From Microbacterium natoriense (GTDB lineage Bacteria; Actinomycetota; Actinomycetes; Actinomycetales; Microbacteriaceae): 64,000 nucleotides of DNA. Made by a program: the position numbers and the translations under genes. Below, piece by piece: positions 7,452 to 16,739 of the stretch. The notes under the pieces were generated by a model. The model saw only the letters and a program-made list of their open reading frames with translations. It made no database searches and had not been told where the DNA came from. Position 1 is the stretch's first letter, and each line of letters begins with the position of its first letter. The stretch spans positions 3,658,001 to 3,722,000 of the forward strand of contig NZ_JAUSXV010000001.1 in the NCBI RefSeq assembly GCF_030816295.1. Reading direction: 5' to 3'.

Positions 7452-9266
7452 GTGAGCGCTGAGGTGCAGCAGTTCCAGGTCGACCTGCGCGGCGTGGTCG
7501 ACCTGCTCAGCCGGCACATCTACTCGAGTCCGCGGGTGTACCTGCGCGAGCTCCTGCAGAATGCCCGCGACGCCATCACGGCGAGACGCGAGGTCGACGG
7601 CGCCGGTGGCCGGATCACGATCACCCCTCTCAGCGACGCCTCAGGCGAGTTCGTGCTGCGCGATGACGGCGTCGGCCTGACCGCCGCAGAGGTCGCCGAC
7701 CTGCTCGCCACGGTCGGGCGGTCGTCGAAACGAGACATCTTCGACATGCCGCGCAGCGACTACCTCGGACAGTTCGGCATCGGCCTGCTCAGCTGCTTCA
7801 TGGTCGCCGACACGATCGTCATCCGCTCCCGCAGCGCCCGCGGCGGTGCTGCGGTGGAGTGGACAGGCAGTGCCGACGGCACGTTCCAGGTGGTCGAGCT
7901 CGACGAGGAGCTGCCGATCGGCACCAGCGTGCACCTCGTGCCGCGTTTCGATGCCGACGACCTGCTGCGCCCCGCCGCCGTGCGCGAGCTCGCCACGACG
8001 TTCGGCGAGTTCCTGCCCGTGAGTGTGACGATCGACGCGCCGAGCGGCGCGGTCGACGTCACTCACCCCGCACCGTTCCTCGGAGCCGACCCCGACGAGG
8101 TCGCACAGTACGGACGCGAACTGCTCGGGGCCGGCCCACTCGATGTGATCGAGCTGTCTGAGCCGGCCACGGGAACACGCGGCGTCGCCTATGTGCTGCC
8201 CTTCGCTCCCCCGCCCGGCGCCCGTCAGGCCACGCGCATGTATCTGGGGCGCATGCTGCTCTCGGAGCGCGTCGACGACGTGCTGCCGGAGTGGGCGTTC
8301 TTCGTTCGCGCCGTGATCGACTCGACGGGTCTCGCACCGACGGCGAGCCGCGAATCGCTGGTGGAGGACGCAGCGCTCGAGCGCGTCCGCGAGCAGCTGG
8401 GAGCCGGCATCCGGCGCTGGGTGCTCGAGCTCGGTCTCACCGAGCCCCACCGGCTCGCGCAGTTCGTCGCGATCCACGAGGTGGGCTTGAAATCACTCGT
8501 TCGGCATGACGAGGAGCTCGCGCGGTTCATCACGCGCTGGCTGACCCTCGAGACCACACACGGGACGATGCGCGTCGGCGAGCTCGTCGAACGCTATCCG
8601 CACGTGCGCTTCGCCGCGACCGTCGACGAGTTCCGTCAGGTCGCCGGCATCTCCCCGGCATCCGAGATCCTGGTCAACGGCGGCTATCTCTACGACGCCG
8701 ACCTCATCCGCATGCTCCCCGAACTCCATCCCGAGGTGACGGTCGAACAGGTCGACGTCACGGGAGAACTCGACCGGCTCGATCCCCCGCCGCTCGACGA
8801 CCGCGACGCCGCGGTGGCGCTCGAATCCCGCGCCGGCGACGTGCTCGCGGCATCGGGCTGCACGGTGGTCGTCCGCTCGATCGATCGCCCCGACCTCGCG
8901 GGTCTCTATGTGGCCGATCCCGAAGTGCTGCGCACGATCGACCGGCGCCGTACCCGGGGTGTGACCGGCTCGCTATGGGGCGGCGTGCTCGATCGCATCG
9001 ACAGCTCCCTGTCCGCAGCGCGAGACGACGATCTCCGTGCGCGGCTCTGCCTGAACTGGTCGAACAGAGTCGTGCGCGCACTCGTGCGCGTCCAGGACGA
9101 CGCCGTCTTCGCGCGGACGGTGCAGTTGCTCTACATCCAGTCGCTGCTCGCGGGACATCACCCGCTGAGCGACGCCGATCGTGCGCTGATGACCAGCGCG
9201 CTCACCGACCTCGTCTCGCTCTCCGCCGGCATCGAAGGGGACGCCGTTCCCTTCGACACACTCTGA
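7452..9266 (+). CDS. HSP90-family ATPase (HtpG-like)
   Basis: A 604-residue protein with an N-terminal GHKL/HSP90 ATPase domain: YLRELLQNARDAI carries the catalytic Glu and Asn-Asp of motif I, DDGVGLT is motif II, and GQFGIGLLS is motif III. Middle-domain features follow (LPEWAFFVRAVIDSTGLAPTASRE; here given as LPEWAFFVRAVIDS then TGLAPTASRE). The C-terminal third diverges from canonical HtpG and does not end in an MEEVD-like tail. The GTG at 7452 is chosen for its GGGAGGGAG ribosome-binding site; the frame is open upstream only through the tRNA. The TPR gene follows after 10 bases. This looks like an HSP90 paralogue, not housekeeping HtpG; clients are unknown. Confidence 0.88.
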   Translation: MSAEVQQFQVDLRGVVDLLSRHIYSSPRVYLRELLQNARDAITARREVDGAGGRITITPLSDASGEFVLRDDGVGLTAAEVADLLATVGRSSKRDIFDMPRSDYLGQFGIGLLSCFMVADTIVIRSRSARGGAAVEWTGSADGTFQVVELDEELPIGTSVHLVPRFDADDLLRPAAVRELATTFGEFLPVSVTIDAPSGAVDVTHPAPFLGADPDEVAQYGRELLGAGPLDVIELSEPATGTRGVAYVLPFAPPPGARQATRMYLGRMLLSERVDDVLPEWAFFVRAVIDSTGLAPTASRESLVEDAALERVREQLGAGIRRWVLELGLTEPHRLAQFVAIHEVGLKSLVRHDEELARFITRWLTLETTHGTMRVGELVERYPHVRFAATVDEFRQVAGISPASEILVNGGYLYDADLIRMLPELHPEVTVEQVDVTGELDRLDPPPLDDRDAAVALESRAGDVLAASGCTVVVRSIDRPDLAGLYVADPEVLRTIDRRRTRGVTGSLWGGVLDRIDSSLSAARDDDLRARLCLNWSNRVVRALVRVQDDAVFARTVQLLYIQSLLAGHHPLSDADRALMTSALTDLVSLSAGIEGDAVPFDTL

Positions 9267-9276
9267 AAGGCCCGTG

Positions 9277-12072
9277 ATGGCACGACCGAAGAAGCGCTTC
9301 CCGCAGCTGCTCGAAGAGATCGACCGCACCCCGTGGGGCCCCGCGGAGCAGGCGCTCGTCGCCGAGGCCGTCGCCTTGGCGCTCGAGATCGGCGACGAGC
9401 AGCTCGAGTACCAGGCGCGCATGCGCCAGACCGCCTCGGCCAACATGGGCGGCGCGACAGATGTGATGCTGAACTCGTTCGCGTGGTGCCTCGCGCATCA
9501 CGACGCCGACCCGCAGCGCTTTCCCGCCGACCTCGACAACGGCGGCGCCGATCTGATGTGGCAGTTCAAGTGGATGGCCTCGGCCCTGCGCTCCTCTCCC
9601 GCGTTCTCGGGTGAGCAGATCTCGGCGGTCCTCGACGATATGGAGTCGCACTACCGGGCGGCAGGGCTCGGACTCAGCGGCGTGCTCACGGCGCGCTTCG
9701 AGGACGCCTGGGATGCCGGACGCATCGACGACGCCGAAGCGCTGCGTGTGCAGCTGGAGGCCACCCCTCGCGACGAGCACAGTCACTGCGACGCGTGCGG
9801 CCGCAGTCAGTTCGCGGGATTCTTCGCGGACACCGACCGGGATGCCGACGCCATCCGTCTCGTCGAGGAGATGATCGAGGGCGGCTTCTCCTGCGGTGAA
9901 GAGCCGGAGCACGCCCTCTCCCGCGTGCTGCTGCCGTATCTGCGGGCCGGACGCTTCGATGAGGCGAAGAGCGCCCACCTGCGCAGCTACCGACTCGCCA
10001 AGGACAATCCCGACAATCTGCGCATCGTCGCGAACAACATCGTGTTCACCGCGCTGACCGGCAACGAGGCGCGCGCGCTCGCCCTCATCGAGCGCCACAT
10101 CTCCTGGCTCGCCCACGACGGTCTCAACGTCGACGCGCATTTCGCGGCGTTGTCCGCTTTCGCGGTCGCCCTCGACCGCGTGACGGCCACCGGGCACGGC
10201 AGCACCCCGGTGCGTGGTGCCGATGCCGCCGACCTGGTGTCTCTGTTCGGCGAGCATGACGGGCCGTGGAGCGCCGAGGACCTCGCCGGCGCGTGCTGGG
10301 ATGCCGCCGAACGCATCGGCGCGGCCTTCGACGAGCGCGACGGGACCTCCGGCCATGCCCGATCGCTCGAGCGCATGCGCGCTCTGGCGTCGGAGCAGTA
10401 CGACGTGCCGATCCGCTCCGACGCGTTCGTGGCCGCGCCGGCGGCATCCGTGCCGCTCGACGCCGACGGCTGGTTCCAGCGGGCGAGCGATCTGGCGCAG
10501 TACGGCGCGGAGAAGGAGACTCTCGCGGCCCTCCCCCGCGCCCTCGAGGTCGACGATCCGGCGAAGCGGGCGCAACTGCAGTCCATGCGCATCGGCATCC
10601 TCGTCGCCCTGGACCGTGCCGAGGAGGCTGCGGAGCTGCTGCCGGCTCGCATCGGAGCGCTCCGCGAGGCCGGGCTCGAGGCCCAGGCCGACCTCGAGTC
10701 GCGACTGGGTCTGGCCACTTTCGGGCTGAACACACCGGAGGCGGCGGAGATGCTCGAACAGGAGCTCACGGCATCCGACTCCCTGCCCGCGTGGTCTCGC
10801 GGCGATCTCGCCCTCAGCCGCGCCTCTCTGCACCTCATGGCCGACGAGCCGGGTGCGGCGCTGGATCTCGTCGAGCACGCCGCTCGGCACTTCACGGAGG
10901 CCGCCGACGCGCGCCTCGTGAACACCACGACCCTCGTCGCGCTGTCCTCACTGCTCAGCGCAGGCGACGTCGATGCGGCATCCGCTCTGCTCGACCGCTT
11001 CATCGAGCAGGACGACCTCAGCACGGGCCATCGCGCACGGGCTCTCTCCATGCGCGCACGAGTGCGCGGAGGTGGCGATCGATTCGCCGAAGGTGCGACC
11101 GACGCCGACGAAGCCTGCCGCCTGCTCGCCGGGCTCGGCGCCACGTCGGCCCTCGCCTCGACGCATCTGCTCGCCGGTGCACTCTGGGAGGACGCGGGCG
11201 ATCCCGAGCAGGCCGTAGCCCGCTACCGCGTGGCCGCGCGGTTCGCGGAACAGGACGGCGATGACGCCACGGCGGTGAACTTCCGTCTCGCTCGAGGCAT
11301 GCTGGCTGCAGGCGACGCCGAGGAGGCCGCAGAGCTGTTCGGCACGGTGCTCGACCAGGAGGAGCAGTCGGAGGTACCCGCGGGTTCCCGCGCCATGACC
11401 GCCTCGATGCTCGCTCGGGCGCTGACCGCGTCGGGCGAGTTCGGGCAGGCGGTGGGCGCCTACGGCTACGCGGCCGAGCTCTTCGGGGAGGCCGAGCAGC
11501 ACGCCGATCAGGCGCTGGCGCTGCTCGAGCGTGCGAAGATCCTCGCCCGGTTCGACGAGCACGAGGACGCGATCGAGATGCTCGAGTCCGCCGCTGACGC
11601 CGTACGCAAGGACCCTGAAGCCGTCGGCACTCTCGCAGACGTGCTGCACAACCTCGGCCAGGCCTATGGCGGGCAGGGCGACGAACGCGCCTTCGCCCTG
11701 TTCGACGAGGTCACAGCCCTCGCCCAGCAGCACGACGCCGGCTGGTTGCTCGCCGACGTCACCGACTCACGCGGACGTGCACTGGGCGCACTCGGTCGTA
11801 TCGACGAGGCGGTCGCTGCGGCGCTCACCGCGGCCGACGGCTTCTCCGCTCTCGGCGACGAGGGATCCGCGGGGGGTTCCGAGCTGTACGCCGCGAGGCT
11901 CCTCAGCGGCAGCGAGCGCGAAGCCGACGCGGTGCCCGTGTACCGCGCGGCGCTCGATCGGGCGGCGCAGTTCCCGCCGCTGCGCGAGGTCGCAGCTCTC
12001 GAGCTCGGCACCGTCCTTGAGTCTCTCGGCCGCCACGGCGAAGCAGCAGAGGTGCGCGCCCTGCTCGACTGA
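9277..12072 (+). CDS. Large tetratricopeptide-repeat protein
   Basis: A 931-residue, Ala/Glu-rich, all-helical protein. Repeating 34-residue-like units of TPR type are clearest from about residue 380 onwards (for example AVGAYGYAAELFGEAEQHAD and ALFDEVTALAQQHDAG). A small Cys/His patch, HCDACG, sits near residues 170-175. No signal peptide or membrane segment is seen, so it is probably cytoplasmic. ATG 9277 is preferred over the adjacent GTG 9274 because of GAAAGG at 9265-9270. It follows the HSP90-like gene by 10 bases, so the two are co-transcribed; TPR proteins are known HSP90 co-chaperones in eukaryotes, and a similar partnership here is inference. Confidence 0.85.
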   Translation: MARPKKRFPQLLEEIDRTPWGPAEQALVAEAVALALEIGDEQLEYQARMRQTASANMGGATDVMLNSFAWCLAHHDADPQRFPADLDNGGADLMWQFKWMASALRSSPAFSGEQISAVLDDMESHYRAAGLGLSGVLTARFEDAWDAGRIDDAEALRVQLEATPRDEHSHCDACGRSQFAGFFADTDRDADAIRLVEEMIEGGFSCGEEPEHALSRVLLPYLRAGRFDEAKSAHLRSYRLAKDNPDNLRIVANNIVFTALTGNEARALALIERHISWLAHDGLNVDAHFAALSAFAVALDRVTATGHGSTPVRGADAADLVSLFGEHDGPWSAEDLAGACWDAAERIGAAFDERDGTSGHARSLERMRALASEQYDVPIRSDAFVAAPAASVPLDADGWFQRASDLAQYGAEKETLAALPRALEVDDPAKRAQLQSMRIGILVALDRAEEAAELLPARIGALREAGLEAQADLESRLGLATFGLNTPEAAEMLEQELTASDSLPAWSRGDLALSRASLHLMADEPGAALDLVEHAARHFTEAADARLVNTTTLVALSSLLSAGDVDAASALLDRFIEQDDLSTGHRARALSMRARVRGGGDRFAEGATDADEACRLLAGLGATSALASTHLLAGALWEDAGDPEQAVARYRVAARFAEQDGDDATAVNFRLARGMLAAGDAEEAAELFGTVLDQEEQSEVPAGSRAMTASMLARALTASGEFGQAVGAYGYAAELFGEAEQHADQALALLERAKILARFDEHEDAIEMLESAADAVRKDPEAVGTLADVLHNLGQAYGGQGDERAFALFDEVTALAQQHDAGWLLADVTDSRGRALGALGRIDEAVAAALTAADGFSALGDEGSAGGSELYAARLLSGSEREADAVPVYRAALDRAAQFPPLREVAALELGTVLESLGRHGEAAEVRALLD

Positions 12073-12103
12073 GCCAGCATGCCTCGTTACGATCCGGGGG
12101 GGG

Positions 12104-12159
12104 CGACACGCCAGATCGGGGGACGAAACGTGGAATTCGTCCCCCGATCTGGCGTGTCG
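12104..12159. repeat. Long perfect inverted repeat (24-base arms)
   Basis: Arms at 12104-12127 and 12136-12159 are exact reverse complements around an 8-base loop. The left arm begins CGACACGCCAGATC. It sits between the converging TPR and aldehyde dehydrogenase genes, 32 bases past the TPR stop. It could terminate the HSP90-TPR transcript, but it lacks a T-run and is longer than needed. Confidence 0.85.
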
Positions 12160-12195
12160 GCCCCGGAAGTGGTGTGTCGGGATCGTCCCAGAACA

Positions 12196-12237
12196 GGAAG
12201 GAGGGGACGGATGCCGCGGCATCCGTCCCCTCCTTCC
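12196..12237 (-). terminator. Terminator after the 4-aminobutanal/succinate-semialdehyde dehydrogenase gene
   Basis: A perfect 42-base palindrome (left half begins GGAAGGAGGGGACGGATGCC) lying 9 bases past the stop at 12246 on the minus strand. It is fully symmetrical and probably works both ways between the converging genes. Confidence 0.85.
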
Positions 12238-12245
12238 GTACGCGA

Positions 12246-13607
12246 TCAGGCGACGCGGATCAGCTTCTTGTTGACGAACTCGTCTGCGGCCAGCAGCCCC
12301 ATCTCACGTGAGGTGCCGCTGCGCTTGACACCCCCGAAGGGCAGTTCGGGGCTGTCGGCGAGCACCACGTTGACGTAGACCATGCCCGCGTCGATGTTGT
12401 TCGCGACGCGCTCTGCCTGATCGGCGTCGGTCGTGAACACATAGGAGCCGAGACCGAACGAAGTGTCGTTGGCGATCGCCACGGCCTCGTCCTCGCCCGC
12501 GGCGCGGTAGACGACCGCCGCGGGGCCGAAGAGCTCCTCGCGGTACACGTCCATGTCTGCCGTGACGTCGGCGAGCACGGTCGGGGCGAAGAACGCTCCC
12601 TCCCGAGTGCCGCCGGTCAGCAGCGTCGCGCCCTGCGACACCGCGGTGTCGATCTGCTTCTGCAGATTCTCCGCTGCGGCCAGCGAGGAGAGCGGGCCGA
12701 GCACCGTGTCCTCCTGCGTCGGGTCGGTCGCCGTCACGGCGGCGAGAGACGCGGTGAACTTCTCCACGAAGGCGTCGTACAGCTCGTCGGCGATGATGAA
12801 GCGCTTCGCACCGTTGCACGACTGGCCGTTGTTGTCCAGACGCGCGTCGACGGCCGCCTGCACCGTCGCCTCGAGATCGTCGGTGGACAGCAGGATGAAC
12901 GGGTCGGATCCGCCGAGCTCGAGCGCGACCTTCTTCAGGTTGCGTCCGGCCACCTCGGCGACGGCGGCGCCCGCGCGCTCCGAACCGGTCACCGACACGC
13001 CCTGCACGCGCGGGTCGGCGATGATCGTCGCGGACTGCTCGTTCGTGGCGTACACGTTGACGTAACCGCCGTCGGGCAACCCCGCGTCACGGTAGATCTC
13101 CTCGAGCAGCGCCGCCGACTCGGGGCACTGCGGAGCGTGCTTGAGGATGATCGTGTTGCCGAGAACCAGGTTGGGACCGGTGAAGCGCGCGACCTGGTAC
13201 GCGGGGAAGTTCCACGGCATGATGCCGAACAGCACGCCGAGGGGTGCGCGACGGATCACGGCGGTGCCCTCCCCCAGGATGTCGATCGGCTGGTCGGCGT
13301 TGATCTTCTCGGCGTTGTCGGCGTAGAACTCGATGATGTCGGCTGCGAAGTCGACCTCGCCGACGGCCGCGGCCAGCGGCTTGCCCATCTCGCGCACGAT
13401 GATCGCTGCGAACTCGTCGCGGCGGGCGCGGTGGCCCTCGGCGATCCGGCGGATCACGGCCGCCCGCTCGGCCACGGGAGTGCTTCCCCAGACGGATGCC
13501 GCGGCGTGTGCGCGCGCGATGGCGTCGTCGATCTGCGCGTCCGTGAAGGTGTCGTAGGTGGCCACGGTCTCGCCGGTGGCGGGGTTGATGACTGCGTAGT
13601 CGGTCAT
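12246..13607 (-). CDS. NAD(P)-dependent aldehyde dehydrogenase (succinate-semialdehyde or 4-aminobutanal dehydrogenase)
   Basis: A 453-residue aldehyde dehydrogenase. It has the PWNFPAYQ cofactor-binding segment, the catalytic Glu in LELGGSDPFIL, and the catalytic Cys in NNGQSCNGAKRF. It is shorter than most family members, as in the SSADH-like branch. The ATG at 13607 (MTDYAVINPATGE) is preferred over an upstream in-frame codon at 13622. It is the last gene of the putrescine/GABA cluster. With a GabD-like enzyme also present, this copy may oxidise 4-aminobutanal to GABA; the split of roles is inference. Confidence 0.9.
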   Translation of the reverse strand: MTDYAVINPATGETVATYDTFTDAQIDDAIARAHAAASVWGSTPVAERAAVIRRIAEGHRARRDEFAAIIVREMGKPLAAAVGEVDFAADIIEFYADNAEKINADQPIDILGEGTAVIRRAPLGVLFGIMPWNFPAYQVARFTGPNLVLGNTIILKHAPQCPESAALLEEIYRDAGLPDGGYVNVYATNEQSATIIADPRVQGVSVTGSERAGAAVAEVAGRNLKKVALELGGSDPFILLSTDDLEATVQAAVDARLDNNGQSCNGAKRFIIADELYDAFVEKFTASLAAVTATDPTQEDTVLGPLSSLAAAENLQKQIDTAVSQGATLLTGGTREGAFFAPTVLADVTADMDVYREELFGPAAVVYRAAGEDEAVAIANDTSFGLGSYVFTTDADQAERVANNIDAGMVYVNVVLADSPELPFGGVKRSGTSREMGLLAADEFVNKKLIRVA

Positions 13608-13625
13608 GTCATGTCCTCTCATTGC

Positions 13626-13694
13626 GTTTCGTCTCGCTTCGCTCGCTCAACGACCGGGCGGGGTGCGTTTCAGCGCGCTCAACGACCGGGCGGG
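13626..13694. repeat. Direct repeat, two 19-base copies, between the two aldehyde dehydrogenase genes
   Basis: CGCTCAACGACCGGGCGGG occurs at 13644-13662 and 13676-13694. On the minus strand each reads as GGTCGTTGAGCG; the copy at 13644 continues into AGCGAAGCGAGACGAAACGC. A diverged, inverted version lies at 37461-37537. This is an interspersed repeat family of the genome, apparently non-coding. Confidence 0.8.
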
Positions 13695-13697
13695 ATC

Positions 13698-15164
13698 TCA
13701 GCTGACCGGGATCAGCGTGTACTTGGTGGACAGGTACTCGTGGATACCCTCGAGACCGCCCTCGCGCCCCACGCCGGACTGCTTCACGCCGCCGAAGGGG
13801 GCGGCTGCGTTCGACACGACGCCCACGTTGAGACCCATCATGCCGGTCTCGAGCTTGTCGATCATCCGCTGTCCGCGCTGCAGGTTCTCGGTGAACACGT
13901 ACGACACCAGTCCGTACTCGGTGTCGTTGGCGAGGCGCACGGCCTCATCCTCGTCCTCGAACGTCGCGATCGCGAGCACGGGGCCGAAGATCTCCTCGCG
14001 GAGGATGGCGGAGCCTGCGACGACGTCGGTGAGCACGGTCGGCTCGTAGAACGTGCCCGTGCCCTCGAGGGCCTTGCCACCCGCGAGCAGAGTGGCGCCG
14101 CGGTCGACGGCGTCGCCGACGAGCTCGGCGGCCTTGGCGACGGCATCCGCATCGATGAGCGGGCCGATCGCGACGCCGTCCTCGGTGCCGCGGCCGATCT
14201 TCATCGCGTTGACGCGCTCGGTGACTTTGCGCCCGAACTCGGCCGCGATGTCCTTGTGCACGATGAAGCGGTTGGCCGCCGTGCAGGCCTGGCCGATGTT
14301 GCGGAACTTGGCGGCGAGCGCGCCCTCGACAGCCTTGTCGAGATCGGCGTCCTCGAACACGACGAACGGCGCGTTGCCGCCCAGCTCCATCGACACGCGC
14401 AGCACGCCCTCGGCGGCCTGCGCGATGAGCTTGCGGCCGACCTCGGTGGAACCCGTGAACGAGAGCTTGCGCAGACGGGGGTCGGCGATGATCGGAGCAG
14501 ACAGCGCGCTCGAGCGCGAGGTCTGCACGACGTTCACGACGCCCGCCGGAAGATCGGCCTTCTCCAGCAGCGAGGTGAAGAACATCGTGGTGAGGGGCGT
14601 GAGCGCCGGGGGCTTGATCACGACCGTGCAGCCGGCGGCGAGAGCCGGGGCGATCTTGCGCGTCGCCATCGCGAACGGGAAGTTCCACGGCGTCACGAAG
14701 AACGACGGACCCACGGGGCGCTGCGACACGACCATGTGGCCGGTGCCCTCGGGGTTCAAGCCGTAGCGACCGGCGATGCGCACGGCCTCCTCGCTGAACC
14801 ATCGCAGGAACTCGCCGCCGTAGCCGACCTCGCCGCGTGCTTCGGCGAGCGGCTTGCCCATCTCGAGGGTCATCAGCAGCGCGATGTCCTCCTTGTGCTC
14901 CTGCACGAGGTCGAAGGCACGGCGGAGGATGTCGCTGCGCGTCCGCGGCGCAGTGGCCGCCCACGACTCCTGTGCCGCGACAGCGGCGTCGAGGGCGCGG
15001 ATGCCGTCGGCCGGGGTGGCATCGGCGATCGTGCGGATGACCGCTCCGGTCGACGGGTCCTGCACGTCGAAGGTCGCGCCGGTCTCGCCGTCGACCCACT
15101 CGCCGCCGATGAAGAGGCCGGTGGGGATGCTGTCGAGCAGAGCCTGCTCTGTCTGAGTGCTCAT
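13698..15164 (-). CDS. gabD: Succinate-semialdehyde dehydrogenase
   Basis: 488 residues, the normal GabD length. It converts succinate semialdehyde to succinate with NAD(P)+, feeding the TCA cycle. Visible motifs are FVTPWNFPFAMATRKIAPAL, FTGSTEVG, the catalytic Glu in MELGGNAPFVVFEDAD, and the catalytic Cys in NIGQACTAANRF. It follows the permease by 30 bases in the minus-strand cluster with gabT, which makes its substrate. Confidence 0.92.
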   Translation of the reverse strand: MSTQTEQALLDSIPTGLFIGGEWVDGETGATFDVQDPSTGAVIRTIADATPADGIRALDAAVAAQESWAATAPRTRSDILRRAFDLVQEHKEDIALLMTLEMGKPLAEARGEVGYGGEFLRWFSEEAVRIAGRYGLNPEGTGHMVVSQRPVGPSFFVTPWNFPFAMATRKIAPALAAGCTVVIKPPALTPLTTMFFTSLLEKADLPAGVVNVVQTSRSSALSAPIIADPRLRKLSFTGSTEVGRKLIAQAAEGVLRVSMELGGNAPFVVFEDADLDKAVEGALAAKFRNIGQACTAANRFIVHKDIAAEFGRKVTERVNAMKIGRGTEDGVAIGPLIDADAVAKAAELVGDAVDRGATLLAGGKALEGTGTFYEPTVLTDVVAGSAILREEIFGPVLAIATFEDEDEAVRLANDTEYGLVSYVFTENLQRGQRMIDKLETGMMGLNVGVVSNAAAPFGGVKQSGVGREGGLEGIHEYLSTKYTLIPVS

Positions 15165-15194
15165 GGGTTCTCTTTCTGTGAGTGCGTGCGGGGG

Positions 15195-16739
15195 TCAGCG
15201 ACGGCGCAGGCTGGGCGGGGCGTCCGCGCCCAGCGTCTCGCCGCGGAAGAAGGCGGGTCGGCGGATCGCCTGCCACACCATGATCACGATGCCGACGCCG
15301 ATGATGCCGACGCCGAGCACGAACACGAGGCCGACGCCGCCGATGCTCGACCCGCTGCCGTAGGCAGGGTCCATCGAGTCGATGAGGGTCGTCACGAACA
15401 GCACCGCGAGGATGGCGCCGCCGACGAGCGGGAACAGGAAGGTGAAGAAGAAGCTGCGAGCCGAATCGAACCACTGCCTGCGGAAGTACCACACGCACGC
15501 GAAGGCGGTGAGGCCGTAGTAGAAGCAGATCATCATGCCCAGCGACAGGATCGTGTCGGTGAGGACGTTCTCGCTGACCAACCGCATCACGGCGTAGAAG
15601 GCGGATGCCACCACTGCCGAGACGATCGTCGAGTACCCGGGGGTGAAGAATCGCGGGCTGACCCTGGCGAACTTCTTCGGCAGGGCGCCGTAGTGCCCCA
15701 TCGCCAGCAGGGTGCGGGCAGGACCGACGGCCGTCGACTGCAGCGACGCCGCCGAACTCGACAGCACGGCGAGCGAGACGAGGAACGCCAACGGGCCGAG
15801 GATCGGATCCGACAGCGCGAAGAACACGTTCGCCGAGATGTCCTCGTTCGCGAGGCCGTACTCGCCCGTGCCGACGCCCGCGAACATGATCAGGCCGATC
15901 GCGAGCAGCAGGTACAGGGCCACGACCACCACGACCGTGACCATGGCGGCACGGCCCGGGGTCTTCGCCGGGTCCTTGGTCTCCTCGTTCATGGTGAGGA
16001 CGACGTCCCAGCCCCAGAAGATGAAGATCGACAGCGACAGCCCTGCGGCGAAGGCGCTGAACGACGGCACTTCGAACGGGTTGAACCACGACCACGAGAA
16101 CGCGGTGGGCTCGGGGGCGTCGCCCGAGACGGCCTTGACGATCGCGACCGTCGCGAAGACGATGAGCACGAGCACCTGGAAGCCGACGAGGACGTACTGG
16201 AACTTCTGCGTGGTCTGCATGTCGCGGTACGACACCAGCGTCGCGCCGAGCATGAAGAGCAGGCACACGAACACGTTGATGAACGGGTTGAACGCGAGGT
16301 CCGCGATCCCCGGGTTGCCACTGACCTGGGCGATCAACAGGAAGAGGAACTCGACGGCGATGCCGGCGAGATTCGACAGCACGATGACGGTGGCGGCGAT
16401 GAGGCCCCATCCGGTCATCCAGCCGATCCACGGGCCGAACGCCCGCACTCCCCAGGTGAACGAGGTGCCCGAGTCCGGCATCATGCGGTTGAGCTCGCGA
16501 TAGCCGAAGGCGGTCAGGAGCATCGGGATGAATCCGACGAGCATGATCGCGGGCACCTGCGTGCCGACGACGGCGACCGTCGGTCCGAGCGACGCGGTGA
16601 GCGTGTAGGCCGGGGCGATCGTGGAGACGCCGATGACGACTGCTCCGACGACGCCGACCGCCCCTGCGCTCAGTCCTTTCTGGGAGATGCCGGTCGTCAC
16701 ACCGGATTCGGGCTCCGTCGCCCGGTTCGAGCTGCTCAT
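15195..16739 (-). CDS. APC-family amino acid/polyamine permease
   Basis: A 514-residue permease of the APC superfamily with about 12-13 transmembrane helices. The start of the first helix carries GVVGAVVIGVSTIAPAYTLTAS, seen as GVSTIAPAYT near residue 37. A hydrophilic loop with MNEETKDPAKTPGRA follows mid-protein. It is chosen to start at ATG 16739, which overlaps the stop of the stress-protein gene by one base (TGATG). Its place among putrescine oxidase and GABA genes makes putrescine or GABA the likely substrate; this is inferred from context. Confidence 0.88.
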   Translation of the reverse strand: MSSSNRATEPESGVTTGISQKGLSAGAVGVVGAVVIGVSTIAPAYTLTASLGPTVAVVGTQVPAIMLVGFIPMLLTAFGYRELNRMMPDSGTSFTWGVRAFGPWIGWMTGWGLIAATVIVLSNLAGIAVEFLFLLIAQVSGNPGIADLAFNPFINVFVCLLFMLGATLVSYRDMQTTQKFQYVLVGFQVLVLIVFATVAIVKAVSGDAPEPTAFSWSWFNPFEVPSFSAFAAGLSLSIFIFWGWDVVLTMNEETKDPAKTPGRAAMVTVVVVVALYLLLAIGLIMFAGVGTGEYGLANEDISANVFFALSDPILGPLAFLVSLAVLSSSAASLQSTAVGPARTLLAMGHYGALPKKFARVSPRFFTPGYSTIVSAVVASAFYAVMRLVSENVLTDTILSLGMMICFYYGLTAFACVWYFRRQWFDSARSFFFTFLFPLVGGAILAVLFVTTLIDSMDPAYGSGSSIGGVGLVFVLGVGIIGVGIVIMVWQAIRRPAFFRGETLGADAPPSLRRR

